Shown here: one piece after another, positions 26,199 to 34,344 of the stretch
Layout of the letters: the number at the start of each line of letters is the position of its first letter
Numbering within the stretch: position 1 is the first letter of the stretch
NCBI GenBank assembly: GCA_965243335.1
Contig: OZ251545.1
Location: forward strand, 124,001 to 188,000
Origin: JAJDXW01 sp965243335
GTDB taxonomy: Bacteria; Pseudomonadota; Gammaproteobacteria; HK1
Direction of reading: 5' to 3'
Length of the DNA: 64,000 bases
Translations under genes and position numbers: made by a program
The notes under the pieces: generated by a model
The model's input: only the letters and a program-made list of their open reading frames with translations
Told to the model about the DNA's origin: nothing
The model's database searches: none

Positions 26199-27900
26199 AT
26201 GCGCTTCTTCAACACCGAAGGGCCGGTCCGACCGGACAAGCACTACGCGATCCAGCCCCTGGATCGCGTGAACGTCGACGGGTTCCTGAGCCTGATCCGG
26301 GCCGAACGCTACTTCGTGCTGCACGCGCCGCGCCAGACCGGCAAGACCTCCGCCCTCATCGCGCTCCGCGACCTCCTGAACCGCGGCGAGGCCGGCGACT
26401 TCCGTTGCGTGCATACCAACGTGGAGGTCGGCCAGGTGGCGCGCAACGACACCGCGCGCGGCATCCGCGCCATCCTGAGCCGGCTGGCCATGCGCGCGCG
26501 GCTCCTGGGCGACGATTTTCCGCACGAGTCGTGGCGCGCGGCGCTGGAAGCCTCGGGGCCGGACGACGCGCTGGGCGACCTGCTGTCCAACTGGTGTCTC
26601 GAGAACCCGACGCCGCTCGTGCTGCTGGTGGACGAGATCGATTCGCTGGTGGGCGACACCCTGCTCTCGGTGCTGCGCCAGCTCCGGGCCGGCTACGAGC
26701 AGCGCCCCGAGGGTTTTCCGCAGAGCGTGGTGCTGTGCGGGGTGCGCGACATCCGCGACTACCGCATCCGGTCGAGCGCCGGGGAGGTCATCGCCGGCGG
26801 CAGCCCCTTCAACGTCGCCGCGAAGTCGCTTCGCATGGGGGACTTCACGGAAGCCGAGACCCGCGCCCTGATGGCGCAGCACACCGAGGAGACCGGGCAG
26901 CAGTTCTCGGAGAAGGCCGAGGAGGCGGTGTGGGCGCAGACCCGAGGCCAGCCGTGGCTGGTGAACGCGCTCTGCGCGGGGGCGTGCTTTGACAACAAGG
27001 CCGGGCGGGACCGCTCGCGCACCATCGAAGCGGACGACGTCTACGCCGCGCGCGAGGAGCTCATCCTCTCGCGGCGCACGCACCTCGACCAGTTGGCGCA
27101 CAAGCTGGAGGAGGAGCGGGTGCGGCGGGTCGTCGAGCCCATCCTGAGCGGGGGCGAGGCGCAGCACGACGGCCGCGACCTCGAGTACTTGCGCGACCTC
27201 GGACTCATCGCCCCGGACTCGCCGCCGCGCATGGCGAACCCGATCTACGCGGAGGTGATCCCGCGCGAGCTGGGGTACGTGTTGCAGGACAGCCTGGACG
27301 TGCAGACCGCGTGGTACGTAGACGGCTCGGGGCGGCTGGACCTGACGAAGCTGCTGACCGCGTTCCGCACGTTCTTCGGGGAGCACTCCGATCACTGGCT
27401 GGGGCGCTTCTCGGAGTACCCCGAGGCGGGTCCGCAGCTCATCTTGCAGTCGTACCTGCACCGGGTGGTGAACGGGGGCGGCCGGATCGAGCGCGAGTAC
27501 GGTTTGGGGCGGGGGCGGACGGACCTGCTGCTGATGTGGCCGCGGGAGGCGGGCCAGCCCTCGGACCTGTGGGAACGGTTCGTGGTGGAGTGCAAGGTGT
27601 TGCGAGACTCGGACCGCAAGAGCCTCGCGTGGACGGTCGAGCGCGGGGTGGAGCAGACCCTGGACTACATGGAGAAGTGCGGGGCGGCGGAAGGCCATCT
27701 GGTGGTGATCGACCGCCGTGGCGAGGACCGCCGGGGCGGCGACGGCGAAGCGGATGGAAGCGAGCGCCGGCAGAACGGGCGCAAGGTGACCGTGTGGATG
27801 CTGTAGGGCTCGGGCGCGGCCTCGGGCCGTGCGGGCGCCGGCGCGTTACGATTCGAGGACCCATGAAGACGAAGGCCGATGTCTGGCCTGTTGCCGCCCG
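26086..27900 (+). repeat. Long direct repeat, copy 2
   Basis: Partner of the ~1.8-kb direct repeat at 22826-24621. The two copies in the same orientation flank the secreted-protein gene and the orphan CRISPR repeat. Homologous recombination between them would delete about 3.2 kb. Confidence 0.9.
26199..27806 (+). CDS. AAA-like ATPase with C-terminal PD-(D/E)xK-like domain, copy 2
   Basis: Same length (535 aa) and architecture as the gene at 22935, with intact HAPRQTGKTSAL, LLVDEIDSL and RTDLLLMW...VVECKVL motifs. Most residues 40-235 are identical, while the N-terminus (GPVRPDKHYAIQPLDRVNV) and a central block (QQFSEKAEEAVWAQ) differ. Both copies look intact, so the duplication is recent or maintained by gene conversion. 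This copy sits 246 bp upstream of cas3, in the same direction, and may belong functionally to the CRISPR locus, though no co-transcription signal is visible. Confidence 0.85.
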   Translation: MRFFNTEGPVRPDKHYAIQPLDRVNVDGFLSLIRAERYFVLHAPRQTGKTSALIALRDLLNRGEAGDFRCVHTNVEVGQVARNDTARGIRAILSRLAMRARLLGDDFPHESWRAALEASGPDDALGDLLSNWCLENPTPLVLLVDEIDSLVGDTLLSVLRQLRAGYEQRPEGFPQSVVLCGVRDIRDYRIRSSAGEVIAGGSPFNVAAKSLRMGDFTEAETRALMAQHTEETGQQFSEKAEEAVWAQTRGQPWLVNALCAGACFDNKAGRDRSRTIEADDVYAAREELILSRRTHLDQLAHKLEEERVRRVVEPILSGGEAQHDGRDLEYLRDLGLIAPDSPPRMANPIYAEVIPRELGYVLQDSLDVQTAWYVDGSGRLDLTKLLTAFRTFFGEHSDHWLGRFSEYPEAGPQLILQSYLHRVVNGGGRIEREYGLGRGRTDLLLMWPREAGQPSDLWERFVVECKVLRDSDRKSLAWTVERGVEQTLDYMEKCGAAEGHLVVIDRRGEDRRGGDGEADGSERRQNGRKVTVWML

Positions 27901-28052
27901 CCGACCCGGCGCGGCCTCGTCCGCTTTACCGCCAGGTCCGACGTCGGCAGGGCGCCCCGGCGACAGCATGGCGTAGTGCACGCCGGTGGTGGCGCTCGGA
28001 GAGCTTGCGCCGTGACTCGCGTGCGGATTCTCCACGTTTGAATGGTACGGTC

Positions 28053-30656
28053 ATGGACGCTTGGGGAAAGTACGAACCGCCGGACTGCTTCCACCGTCTC
28101 GAACATCACTGCGCCGACGTCGCGGCGTGCTTCGAGGGGCTGCTCCGCGATCCGGCCATCCGCGGCCGGTTCGAACGGGCCGCGGGCGATGCGGGCTTTT
28201 GCGCCGTCACCGAGGCGAGGCTCGCGGTCCTCGCCTTTTTGCACGACTTCGGAAAGCTGAACGCTGGCTTCCAGCTCAAGGTTCACAAGACGGAAGCGTT
28301 GCCGCCCAGCAGGAGGCCAAGGGCAGCCGGCCATATCGCCGAAGCGCTTGCTTGCTGCGACCAGGATGATATCTGCGAGGCTCTCGGCCTTCTCGGCATG
28401 TGCCAGGACTGGGGGGAAGAAGGCTTCGTGTCCTTGCTTCTGGCCGCGCTGGCGCACCACGGACGACCGGCGAAACGGCCGTCCCCGACCTGGTCCGGCC
28501 CCCCCGAGCTCTGGAAGCCGTTCGCGGGCTACGATCCGCTCGCAACCGCGAGGCTCCTGGGCGCCCGCACCCGCGCCTGGTTCCCGAAGGCGTTCGAGAA
28601 AGGCCCGCCCCTGCCCGATTCGCCCGCGCTGGCGCATCTCTTCGCCGGGGTGGTCGCGCTCGCCGATCAGGTTGGATCGAACCGGGAATTGTTCGGGTTC
28701 GAGTCGGCGTCCGACCCGAACTACATCCGCCGGGCGCGCGAACGGGCGGAAAACGCGCTCCGCAGAACGGGCTTCCGGCGCGCGAACCGGCCGGCCCGCG
28801 CCAAGCCCTCGGATTTCCGCAGCCTTTTCGGCTACGACGAGCCGCGTCCGCTGCAAAGGGCTGTCGAGGAAGCGCCGCTCGACCGCCCGCTCATGATCCT
28901 GGAGAGCGAGACCGGCTCCGGCAAGACGGAGGCGGCGATCATGCGTTTCGCCGCGCTGTGGCGCGCCGGGCTCGTGGACGGGCTCTACTTCGCGCTGCCG
29001 ACGCGCGCCGCCGCGAAGCAGATCCATGCCCGGGTCCACGCGGCTCTGACGAGGCTCTTCCCATCGGAGGAAGCGGCTACCGAGACCGTACTCGCGGTAC
29101 CGGGCTATCGCGTGGCCGGAACCGGCCGGGGGCGGCAAGAAGAGAACTTCAAGGTCTATTGGGAGGACGAGCCTGACGAGGAAATCCGTCAGGGTCGGTG
29201 GGCGGCGGAAACATCACGCAAGTTCCTGGCAGCAACGGCCGCGGTCGGAACCGTGGATCAGGCGTTGCTCGCGGGGCTCCAGGTCAAGTGGGCGCACTTC
29301 CGGGGGGCCGCGCTCGCGCGAAGCCTCCTCGTCGTGGACGAAGCCCATGCGAGCGACGCCTACATGACCGAGCTGCTGGACACGGTGCTGCGGGGGCATC
29401 TGGTCCTCGGCGGCCACGCGCTGCTCATGTCCGCCACCCTGGGCGCGGTGGCGCGGGCGGCGTTCACCGGCGTCGAACGGAGGCTGGAGCCCCCGGAGCT
29501 TGCCGTAGCGGAGGAAACCCCCTATCCGGCCGTCACGGTGGCCGGGGACGGCGGTGAACCGCAGACGTGGAAGATCGACGAGACCGGAAGATCCAAGGCG
29601 GTGTCGATCCGTATCGAACCGATCATCGCCGATCCGGATCGGATCGCGGAGGCGGCGCTTGCCGAGGCGCGAAAGGGGGCGAAGGTACTCGTCGTCCGCA
29701 ACACGGTAGCGAGCGCGCAGGCCGTGTTCGACAGCCTCCGGGAGCAGGGCGGCGACGCTCTGGCGCTACGGGCGGGAGGCGGGCCGGCGCTGCACCACGG
29801 CCGTTTCGCGGTCGAGGACCGAAGGCTGCTGGACGAAGCCGTGGAGCGGGCGCTCGGCAAGGAGGGCCGCGAGCCCGGCGGTCGCGTGGTCATCGGCACC
29901 CAGACCCTGGAGCAGTCGCTCGACATCGACGCCGATCTCCTCATGTCCGACCTCTGCCCGGTGGACGTTCTCCTGCAACGGATCGGACGATTGCATCGGC
30001 ACGCGGAAACGAGCCGCCCCGAAGGGTTTGCCGTTCCGCGCTGCGTCGTGCTCGCCCCGGAGAACGGGCCGGAAGGGCTGGAAGAGGGGCTTGGCGGGGG
30101 CCTGATGCGTCACGGGCTCGGCATGTCGGAGCGGGGCGGAGGCGTCTACCGCGATCTTCTCGGCATCGAGCAGACGCGCCGCCTGATCGTGGAGCACCCG
30201 ACCTGGACCATTCCGGACATGAACCGGACGCTGGTCGAGCGCGCGACCCATCCGCGGGCGCTGTGGGAGCTGGCCGAGGAGATCGGGGGCCGGTGGCTGG
30301 CGGAGGAGCAACGGACACACGGCTTGGCGGCAGCCGAGCGCCAGCAGGCCCGGAACCACGCGCTAGACCGAAGCGTGTGCCTCGAGGATCTGGCGTTTCC
30401 CGACCTGGACGAGGAAGTACGGACGCGCCTTGGCGAGGACGGGCCGCGCATCGTGCTTGCAGAGCCCGTGACGGGGCCGTTCGGGGGTTCGGTACGGACC
30501 TTCAATCTGCCCCAGCACCTGTTCGGCGCCGCGGGCGCTCTGCCCTCGAAGGAGGAGATCGACGCCGCACGCGCCGAGGTGGCGGCACCGGAGAGGTTCA
30601 TCCTGCACGTTGGAAATCACACCTTTCTCTATGATCGGCAAGGGATTCGCCGCTAG
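28053..30656 (+). CDS. cas3: CRISPR-associated helicase-nuclease Cas3 (type I-E)
   Basis: An 867-residue Cas3. The N-terminal HD nuclease shows HRLEHHCADVAA, FLHDFGKLNAGFQ (His64-Asp65, Lys68), AAGHIAEAL and ALAHHGRP. The SF2 helicase follows: ESETGSGKTEAA (Lys291), LLVVDEAHASDAYM, LLMSATLG and LQRIGRLHRH. It is recruited by target-bound Cascade and degrades DNA 3' to 5'. The start was placed at MDAWGKYEPPD because E. coli Cas3 also has a WGK just before the first HD helix; an in-frame ATG at 27879 would add 58 low-complexity arginine-rich residues. A 334-bp gap separates it from cse1, so Cascade genes have their own expression unit. Confidence 0.95.
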   Translation: MDAWGKYEPPDCFHRLEHHCADVAACFEGLLRDPAIRGRFERAAGDAGFCAVTEARLAVLAFLHDFGKLNAGFQLKVHKTEALPPSRRPRAAGHIAEALACCDQDDICEALGLLGMCQDWGEEGFVSLLLAALAHHGRPAKRPSPTWSGPPELWKPFAGYDPLATARLLGARTRAWFPKAFEKGPPLPDSPALAHLFAGVVALADQVGSNRELFGFESASDPNYIRRARERAENALRRTGFRRANRPARAKPSDFRSLFGYDEPRPLQRAVEEAPLDRPLMILESETGSGKTEAAIMRFAALWRAGLVDGLYFALPTRAAAKQIHARVHAALTRLFPSEEAATETVLAVPGYRVAGTGRGRQEENFKVYWEDEPDEEIRQGRWAAETSRKFLAATAAVGTVDQALLAGLQVKWAHFRGAALARSLLVVDEAHASDAYMTELLDTVLRGHLVLGGHALLMSATLGAVARAAFTGVERRLEPPELAVAEETPYPAVTVAGDGGEPQTWKIDETGRSKAVSIRIEPIIADPDRIAEAALAEARKGAKVLVVRNTVASAQAVFDSLREQGGDALALRAGGGPALHHGRFAVEDRRLLDEAVERALGKEGREPGGRVVIGTQTLEQSLDIDADLLMSDLCPVDVLLQRIGRLHRHAETSRPEGFAVPRCVVLAPENGPEGLEEGLGGGLMRHGLGMSERGGGVYRDLLGIEQTRRLIVEHPTWTIPDMNRTLVERATHPRALWELAEEIGGRWLAEEQRTHGLAAAERQQARNHALDRSVCLEDLAFPDLDEEVRTRLGEDGPRIVLAEPVTGPFGGSVRTFNLPQHLFGAAGALPSKEEIDAARAEVAAPERFILHVGNHTFLYDRQGIRR

Positions 30657-30714
30657 TGTCAAGGCCGGAGCAGGCCTGCCACGGGACCAGGATGGCACCA
30701 TGATCATGCCCCCC

Positions 30715-30742
30715 TTGGATTCTCCGAAGACACCCCCATTAT
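30715..30742 (+). promoter_or_regulatory. Candidate Cascade-operon promoter
   Basis: TTGGAT at 30715-30720 and CATTAT at 30737-30742 are separated by 16 bp. Matches to sigma70 are 3/6 and 4/6, so it is a moderate candidate. It would start transcription near 30749, about 250 bp upstream of cse1, so the transcript would include the mini-CRISPR. Confidence 0.4.
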
Positions 30743-30757
30743 CTGGATCAGACTTCA

Positions 30758-30792
30758 AACCCCTAAGAGATAGAAGGCGATTATGGCTCACA
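30758..30792 (+). promoter_or_regulatory. Candidate Cascade operator matching the mini-CRISPR guide
   Basis: AAC (30758-30760) is followed by CCCTAAGAGAT (30761-30771). The guide of the mini-CRISPR begins CCCTATGAGAT, so 10 of 11 bases agree and the one mismatch is at position 6, which is flipped out and unpaired in type I R-loops. Beyond position 11 there is little match, as expected for binding without cleavage. The AAC agrees with the C that usually follows the array repeats (17 of the first 20). The site starts about 9 bp after the predicted transcription start. Confidence 0.65.
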
Positions 30793-31007
30793 TCAGCATC
30801 CAAGCGGCTGTCCAGGTCGTCACGACGGCCCCCGCTCTGGGTGTCCGTTTCGGCTTCGATATTCGTATGCAGTCGTCCGCCCCGTCCCGGCTTCCAGCTC
30901 CAACCGACTTGGAGATAGTCCCCCCTATGAGATCAGGGACAACGGCAGGGACGGCGCTTCCCCGCCCCAGCGGGGTTACCAAAGCCAAGGGTGGACGCGG
31001 TGCATAA
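30783..31007 (+). CDS. Small open frame upstream of cse1, possibly not translated
   Basis: A 74-codon frame starts with ATG after AGAAGG (6 bp spacing) and ends at a TAA inside the first codons of cse1. The product (MAHISIQAAVQVVTTAPALG at its start) matches no family and becomes Pro/Gly-rich where it overlaps the repeat-like hairpins. It starts inside the candidate Cascade operator, so a guided complex there would shut it off. It could be a CreT-like toxin message, a leader peptide coupling to cse1, or chance. No cluster of rare codons typical of known CreT RNAs is seen at the start. Confidence 0.25.
   Translation: MAHISIQAAVQVVTTAPALGVRFGFDIRMQSSAPSRLPAPTDLEIVPPMRSGTTAGTALPRPSGVTKAKGGRGA
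30894..30982 (+). ncRNA. Degenerate mini-CRISPR encoding a crRNA-like guide (CreR/CreA candidate)
   Basis: Repeat-like element 1 ends at 30921. It has a 6-bp stem (CTCCAA/TTGGAG around CCGAC) directly followed by ATAGTCC, against the array handle ATAGACC. Its stem sequence differs from the array repeat but base-pairing is kept. A 33-bp interval then leads to element 2 starting at 30955, with the stem CCCCGC-CCCA-GCGGGG, identical in its arms to the array repeat stem. The spacing is exactly that of the array (28 + 33). Cas6e cleavage should give a guide RNA starting with AUAGUCCC. The guide seed matches 30761-30771. By analogy to known crRNA-like regulators this RNA may direct Cascade to repress transcription here. 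Confidence 0.6.
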
Positions 31008-32583
31008 CTTGCTCACCGATCCCGTGCTCCGGGTTCGCCTGACCACCGGAGCGGTCGAAGCCCTGTCGCTGCCGGAAGTGTACGAGGCCCTGGCCGGGGA
31101 TCGGGTGGCCGCGTTCCCGGCCCTGCGCCCGCATCAGCGCCACGCCTGGCACGCCTTCCTGGCGCAGCTCGGGGCGATCGCGTGCCACCGCGCGGGCAGG
31201 GACGCAGCCCCGGCATCGGCGGCGGAATGGCGCTCGCTCCTGCGCGGCCTGACCCCGGATTTCGATGACGACGAGCCTTGGCGCCTCATCGTCGAGGACC
31301 CGGCAAGACCCGCCTTCATGCAGTGTCCGGCGCCGAAGGGGGTCGGGGACTATCGCAACCGGGTCGCCACCCCCGACGACCTCGACCTCCTGGTCACCTC
31401 GAAGAACCACGACCTCAAGCGGACGGTCGCGGTTGCGGCTGCGCCTGAAGACTGGATGCTGGCGCTGATCGACCTCCAGACCATGGCAGGCTTCCTCGGA
31501 GCCGGGAACTACGGCATCGCCCGCATGAACGGAGGATTTTCCACCCGGCCTTGCCTTGGCCTCGCCCCGGCCGACGGCGGCTTGGGGGCGCATCTGTTCC
31601 ACGACATGAACGCGATGCTCGCGAGGCGAGGCGAGCTGCTTGACGACTACCCGGACTACTTCCGGAGGGAGGACGGCTCCGCGTTCCTGTGGCTCGAACC
31701 CTGGGACGGGTCCGGGTCCCTGGACCTGCGGGCTCTCGACCCGTACTTCATCGAGATCTGTCGCCGGGTGCGGTTGCGGATCCAAGGAAGCTCGATCATC
31801 GCGGTCACCGCGGGCTCCAGGGCGCCTCGTATCGCCGCCAAGGCCGCGAACGGCGACGTCGGGGATTTCTGGACCCCGGTGAATCGCAAGGACGGCAAGG
31901 CGCTGTCACTGTCTCCCGCCACGTTGCGCTACGACCGCCTCGCCAAGCTGATCTTCGATGAGACCGCCTTCAAGTATCCTCCGGCCATGAAGGTCGATTC
32001 CGTGGGGGAGGGGCGCTGGCGGCTGGTGGCGCGCGGCGTCGCGGGCGGCCAAGGCAAGACCGAAGGCTACTACGAGCGCGCCGACGTCGCCTTCAAGCCT
32101 CGGACGGTGCGGGCGCTCTTTCGCAGGGAGCAACGGAACGAGCTTGCCGAGACCGCCGAAGCACTGATGGTCGAGATCGGGGAGGTGAACCAAGCGCTTC
32201 GGTTCGGCGTCGCCACCGCGGCAAGCGGAGGCAAGGCGGCGGACAAGCTGACCAGAGCGGATCGGAAACATGCCGATCCCTACTCGCGCCGCCTCGATGC
32301 CTTTGCCGATGCGCGTTTCTTCGCCGATCTCGAAGCCCGGTTCCTGGCTGCGGACAAGGAGGAGGCCGCCGCCCGTCGCGCGAGGTTCGCCCGTGCGATG
32401 ATCGGCGCCGCAGAACGGCTTCTCGAAGAAGCGTTGGACACCGTTCCCTGCACGTCGATCCATCGTCACCGGGCGCGGGCGCGCGGGGTCAGCGCCTTTT
32501 GGGGCCGGCTCCGGGGAGCAAGGAGCGTCTTCAGCGACCAGCCCGAGATATTCGACCGGAAGGAGGCGCCCCATGCCCCTTGA
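31000..32583 (+). CDS. casA: Cascade large subunit Cse1/CasA (Cas8e)
   Basis: About 527 residues. The start MHNLLTDPVLRVRLTTG is the usual Cse1 opening (NLLxDPWxPVR in relatives), so I favour the GTG at 31000 over the in-frame GTG at 30991. Further family-like segments are DDEPWRLIVEDPARPAFMQ, TSKNHDLKRT, LIDLQTMAGFLGAGNYGIARMNGG and AFWGRLRG. Cse1 reads the PAM and recruits Cas3. The gene starts within or just after the second repeat-like hairpin of the mini-CRISPR, and its end overlaps cse2 by 11 bp. Confidence 0.93.
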   Translation: MHNLLTDPVLRVRLTTGAVEALSLPEVYEALAGDRVAAFPALRPHQRHAWHAFLAQLGAIACHRAGRDAAPASAAEWRSLLRGLTPDFDDDEPWRLIVEDPARPAFMQCPAPKGVGDYRNRVATPDDLDLLVTSKNHDLKRTVAVAAAPEDWMLALIDLQTMAGFLGAGNYGIARMNGGFSTRPCLGLAPADGGLGAHLFHDMNAMLARRGELLDDYPDYFRREDGSAFLWLEPWDGSGSLDLRALDPYFIEICRRVRLRIQGSSIIAVTAGSRAPRIAAKAANGDVGDFWTPVNRKDGKALSLSPATLRYDRLAKLIFDETAFKYPPAMKVDSVGEGRWRLVARGVAGGQGKTEGYYERADVAFKPRTVRALFRREQRNELAETAEALMVEIGEVNQALRFGVATAASGGKAADKLTRADRKHADPYSRRLDAFADARFFADLEARFLAADKEEAAARRARFARAMIGAAERLLEEALDTVPCTSIHRHRARARGVSAFWGRLRGARSVFSDQPEIFDRKEAPHAP

Positions 32584-33214
32584 CGAAAGGCCCCCCGAAC
32601 CTGCGGGGAAAGACCCCGCCGAAGGCGACCCGTCCGGCAACGGGCAAGCGGCGCCCCCGCGCTTGGGAGGATCACGCCTGGACCAGGTTGCCCCCCGGCT
32701 CGCCGCGTACATCGCGAGACTCGACCCCGGATCGGCCGCCGCGCTCCGGCGCGGGCCGCTTGCCGGGGCCGGAGCCGCCGCGTTCTGGAAGCTGGCAGCG
32801 GACTACGCTCCGGGTGGCGCCCGGGACGAGGCGGGCTGGGCGGCGCTCATCCAGGCGATCGCGATCCTGACGCCCAAGGGGCGGGAAACCGATCGGAGAT
32901 CGGCGCACGATTACAACATTCCCATGGGCGCCGCGCTCTACAAGGCGGGGGTATCCGAGCTGCGCCTCGCCCGCCTGCTGGGCGCCCCGAAGGAGATGCG
33001 CCGTGACCTTGCGATCCGAGCCTGCCGCCGACTGGCCGCGACGGAGCACAAGCGGTTCGATCTCCGCACCCTGGCGAAGCTGATCCTGTTCGATAGCGAG
33101 AAAACGAACCACGGGATCGCCCGCGACTACTACCGTGCCGAAGCCGAAGCCGGACGCGGGGCCGGCCACACTTCAGACGAACCCGACGCACAGGAGGTTT
33201 CATCCGATGCCTGA
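32573..33214 (+). CDS. casB: Cascade small subunit Cse2/CasB (Cas11e)
   Basis: A 213-residue protein with the all-helical Cse2 pattern: GAAAFWKLAADYAPGG, AALIQAIAILTPKG, LYKAGVSELRLARLLGAP and DLRTLAKLILFDSEKTNHGIARDYY (quoted in part: LRTLAKLILFDSEK). About 40 extra Pro/Gly-rich residues precede the domain, so the true start may be later, although the ATG has GGAGG upstream within the cse1 end. Two copies of this subunit stabilise the R-loop in Cascade. It overlaps cas7 by 8 bp. Confidence 0.92.
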   Translation: MPLDERPPEPAGKDPAEGDPSGNGQAAPPRLGGSRLDQVAPRLAAYIARLDPGSAAALRRGPLAGAGAAAFWKLAADYAPGGARDEAGWAALIQAIAILTPKGRETDRRSAHDYNIPMGAALYKAGVSELRLARLLGAPKEMRRDLAIRACRRLAATEHKRFDLRTLAKLILFDSEKTNHGIARDYYRAEAEAGRGAGHTSDEPDAQEVSSDA

Positions 33215-34340
33215 CGCGCGATTTCTCCAGATCCACAGCCTGCACGGCTATCCGGCGGCCCTGCTGAACCGGGACGATTCCGGCCTGGCCAAACGCATGA
33301 CCTATGGCGGCAAGGTTCGGACTCGCATTTCTTCCCAGTGCCTCAAGCGCCATTGGCGGGTCGCCGACGGGCCTCACTCCTTCGATGGGATCGACGGCGC
33401 CGTCGCCGCGGTGCGCTCGCGGGAGACCGTCACACGGCGCGTGATCCAGCCCCTTCGGGAGGCAGGTTACGACCCCGCCATGGTCGATGCGATCGAGAGC
33501 CGGTTCCAGATCGCGGTGTACGGCGACAAGGGAACGGATCGCGGCAGCCGGCAGCCCCTGCTCCTCGGGGAGCCGGAGATCGAATACCTCGCGAAGGAAG
33601 CCAGGGAAGTCGCCGAGGGCTGTGGCAACGCTCCCGAGGCCGCCGACAAGGCCGCCGCCGAATGGGCGAAGCAGGCAAGGACCAACATGAAGGCCCTGCG
33701 CGAGGGCTGCAAGCTGCCGGGCGGGCTCGCCGCCGCGCTGTTCGGCCGGATGGTGACCTCGGATACGGAGGCCAACATCGACGCGGCGGTCCATGTCGCC
33801 CATGCGTTCACCGTGCACGGGGAAGAGAGCGAGAGCGACTACTTCACCGTCTTCGACGACCTCAAGCGCGAGGAGGATGACGCCGGCGCCGGCCATATCG
33901 GCGAAACCGAGATCACCGCCGGCCTCTTCTACGGGTACGTCGTGCTCGACCGAGGCGCCCTGCTCCGCAACCTGGGCGGGGACGCGGACATGGCCGGCGA
34001 GGTCGCGGAGCGCTTCGTACACCTCGTCGCCACCGTATCGCCGGGAGCGAAGCTCGGCTCCACGGCTCCCTACGGCTACGCGAGCTGGATGTTCCTGGAG
34101 GCGGGCGATCGGCAGCCGCGCAGCCTCGCGGAGGCGTTTCGCGGTCGTTGCGAGTCCTCGCTCGAGGCCGCGGAGAACGCCGCGTGCGGTCACCTCGAAA
34201 AGCTCGACAACATGTATGGAGCCGGAGAGACACGGCGGCTCGCGAGCCTGGGCGGCAGGGAGATGCCCGAAGCCGAGCGGCTCTCGCTGGCGGCTCTCGC
34301 CGGGTGGGCGGGCGAGGCCATCCGCACCGGCCGGACCTGA
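33207..34340 (+). CDS. casC: Cascade backbone subunit Cas7e (CasC/Cse4)
   Basis: A 377-residue Cas7 with the RRM-like family opening FLQIHSLHGYPAALLNRDD, then KRMTYGGKVRTRISSQCLKR, NIDAAVHVAHAFTVHGEESE and AGHIGETEITAGLFYGYVV. Six copies hold the crRNA spacer and flip out every sixth base. The ATG is set by an AGGAGG eight bases upstream inside the end of cse2. Normal length. Confidence 0.95.
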   Translation: MPDARFLQIHSLHGYPAALLNRDDSGLAKRMTYGGKVRTRISSQCLKRHWRVADGPHSFDGIDGAVAAVRSRETVTRRVIQPLREAGYDPAMVDAIESRFQIAVYGDKGTDRGSRQPLLLGEPEIEYLAKEAREVAEGCGNAPEAADKAAAEWAKQARTNMKALREGCKLPGGLAAALFGRMVTSDTEANIDAAVHVAHAFTVHGEESESDYFTVFDDLKREEDDAGAGHIGETEITAGLFYGYVVLDRGALLRNLGGDADMAGEVAERFVHLVATVSPGAKLGSTAPYGYASWMFLEAGDRQPRSLAEAFRGRCESSLEAAENAACGHLEKLDNMYGAGETRRLASLGGREMPEAERLSLAALAGWAGEAIRTGRT

Positions 34341-34344
34341 TCCG

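Larger units (their letters stand above)
30657..30990 (+). other. cas3-cse1 regulatory intergenic region
   Basis: These 334 bp carry the candidate Cascade-operon promoter, a seed-complementary target site, a small open frame and a degenerate mini-CRISPR, described separately below. G+C content is clearly lower than in the flanking cas genes at 30690-30790. The size and position resemble places where CreTA and CreR modules occur in other type I loci. Confidence 0.7.

Noticed and set aside
27879..28052. An upstream start for cas3 adding 58 residues
   Set aside because: The extra residues are arginine-rich and low complexity, partly shared with the flank of ATPase copy 1, and absent from known Cas3 proteins.
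30955..30982. Simple rho-independent terminator of cas3
   Set aside because: The GC hairpin has no following T-run and sits at exact CRISPR spacing from another repeat-like hairpin.
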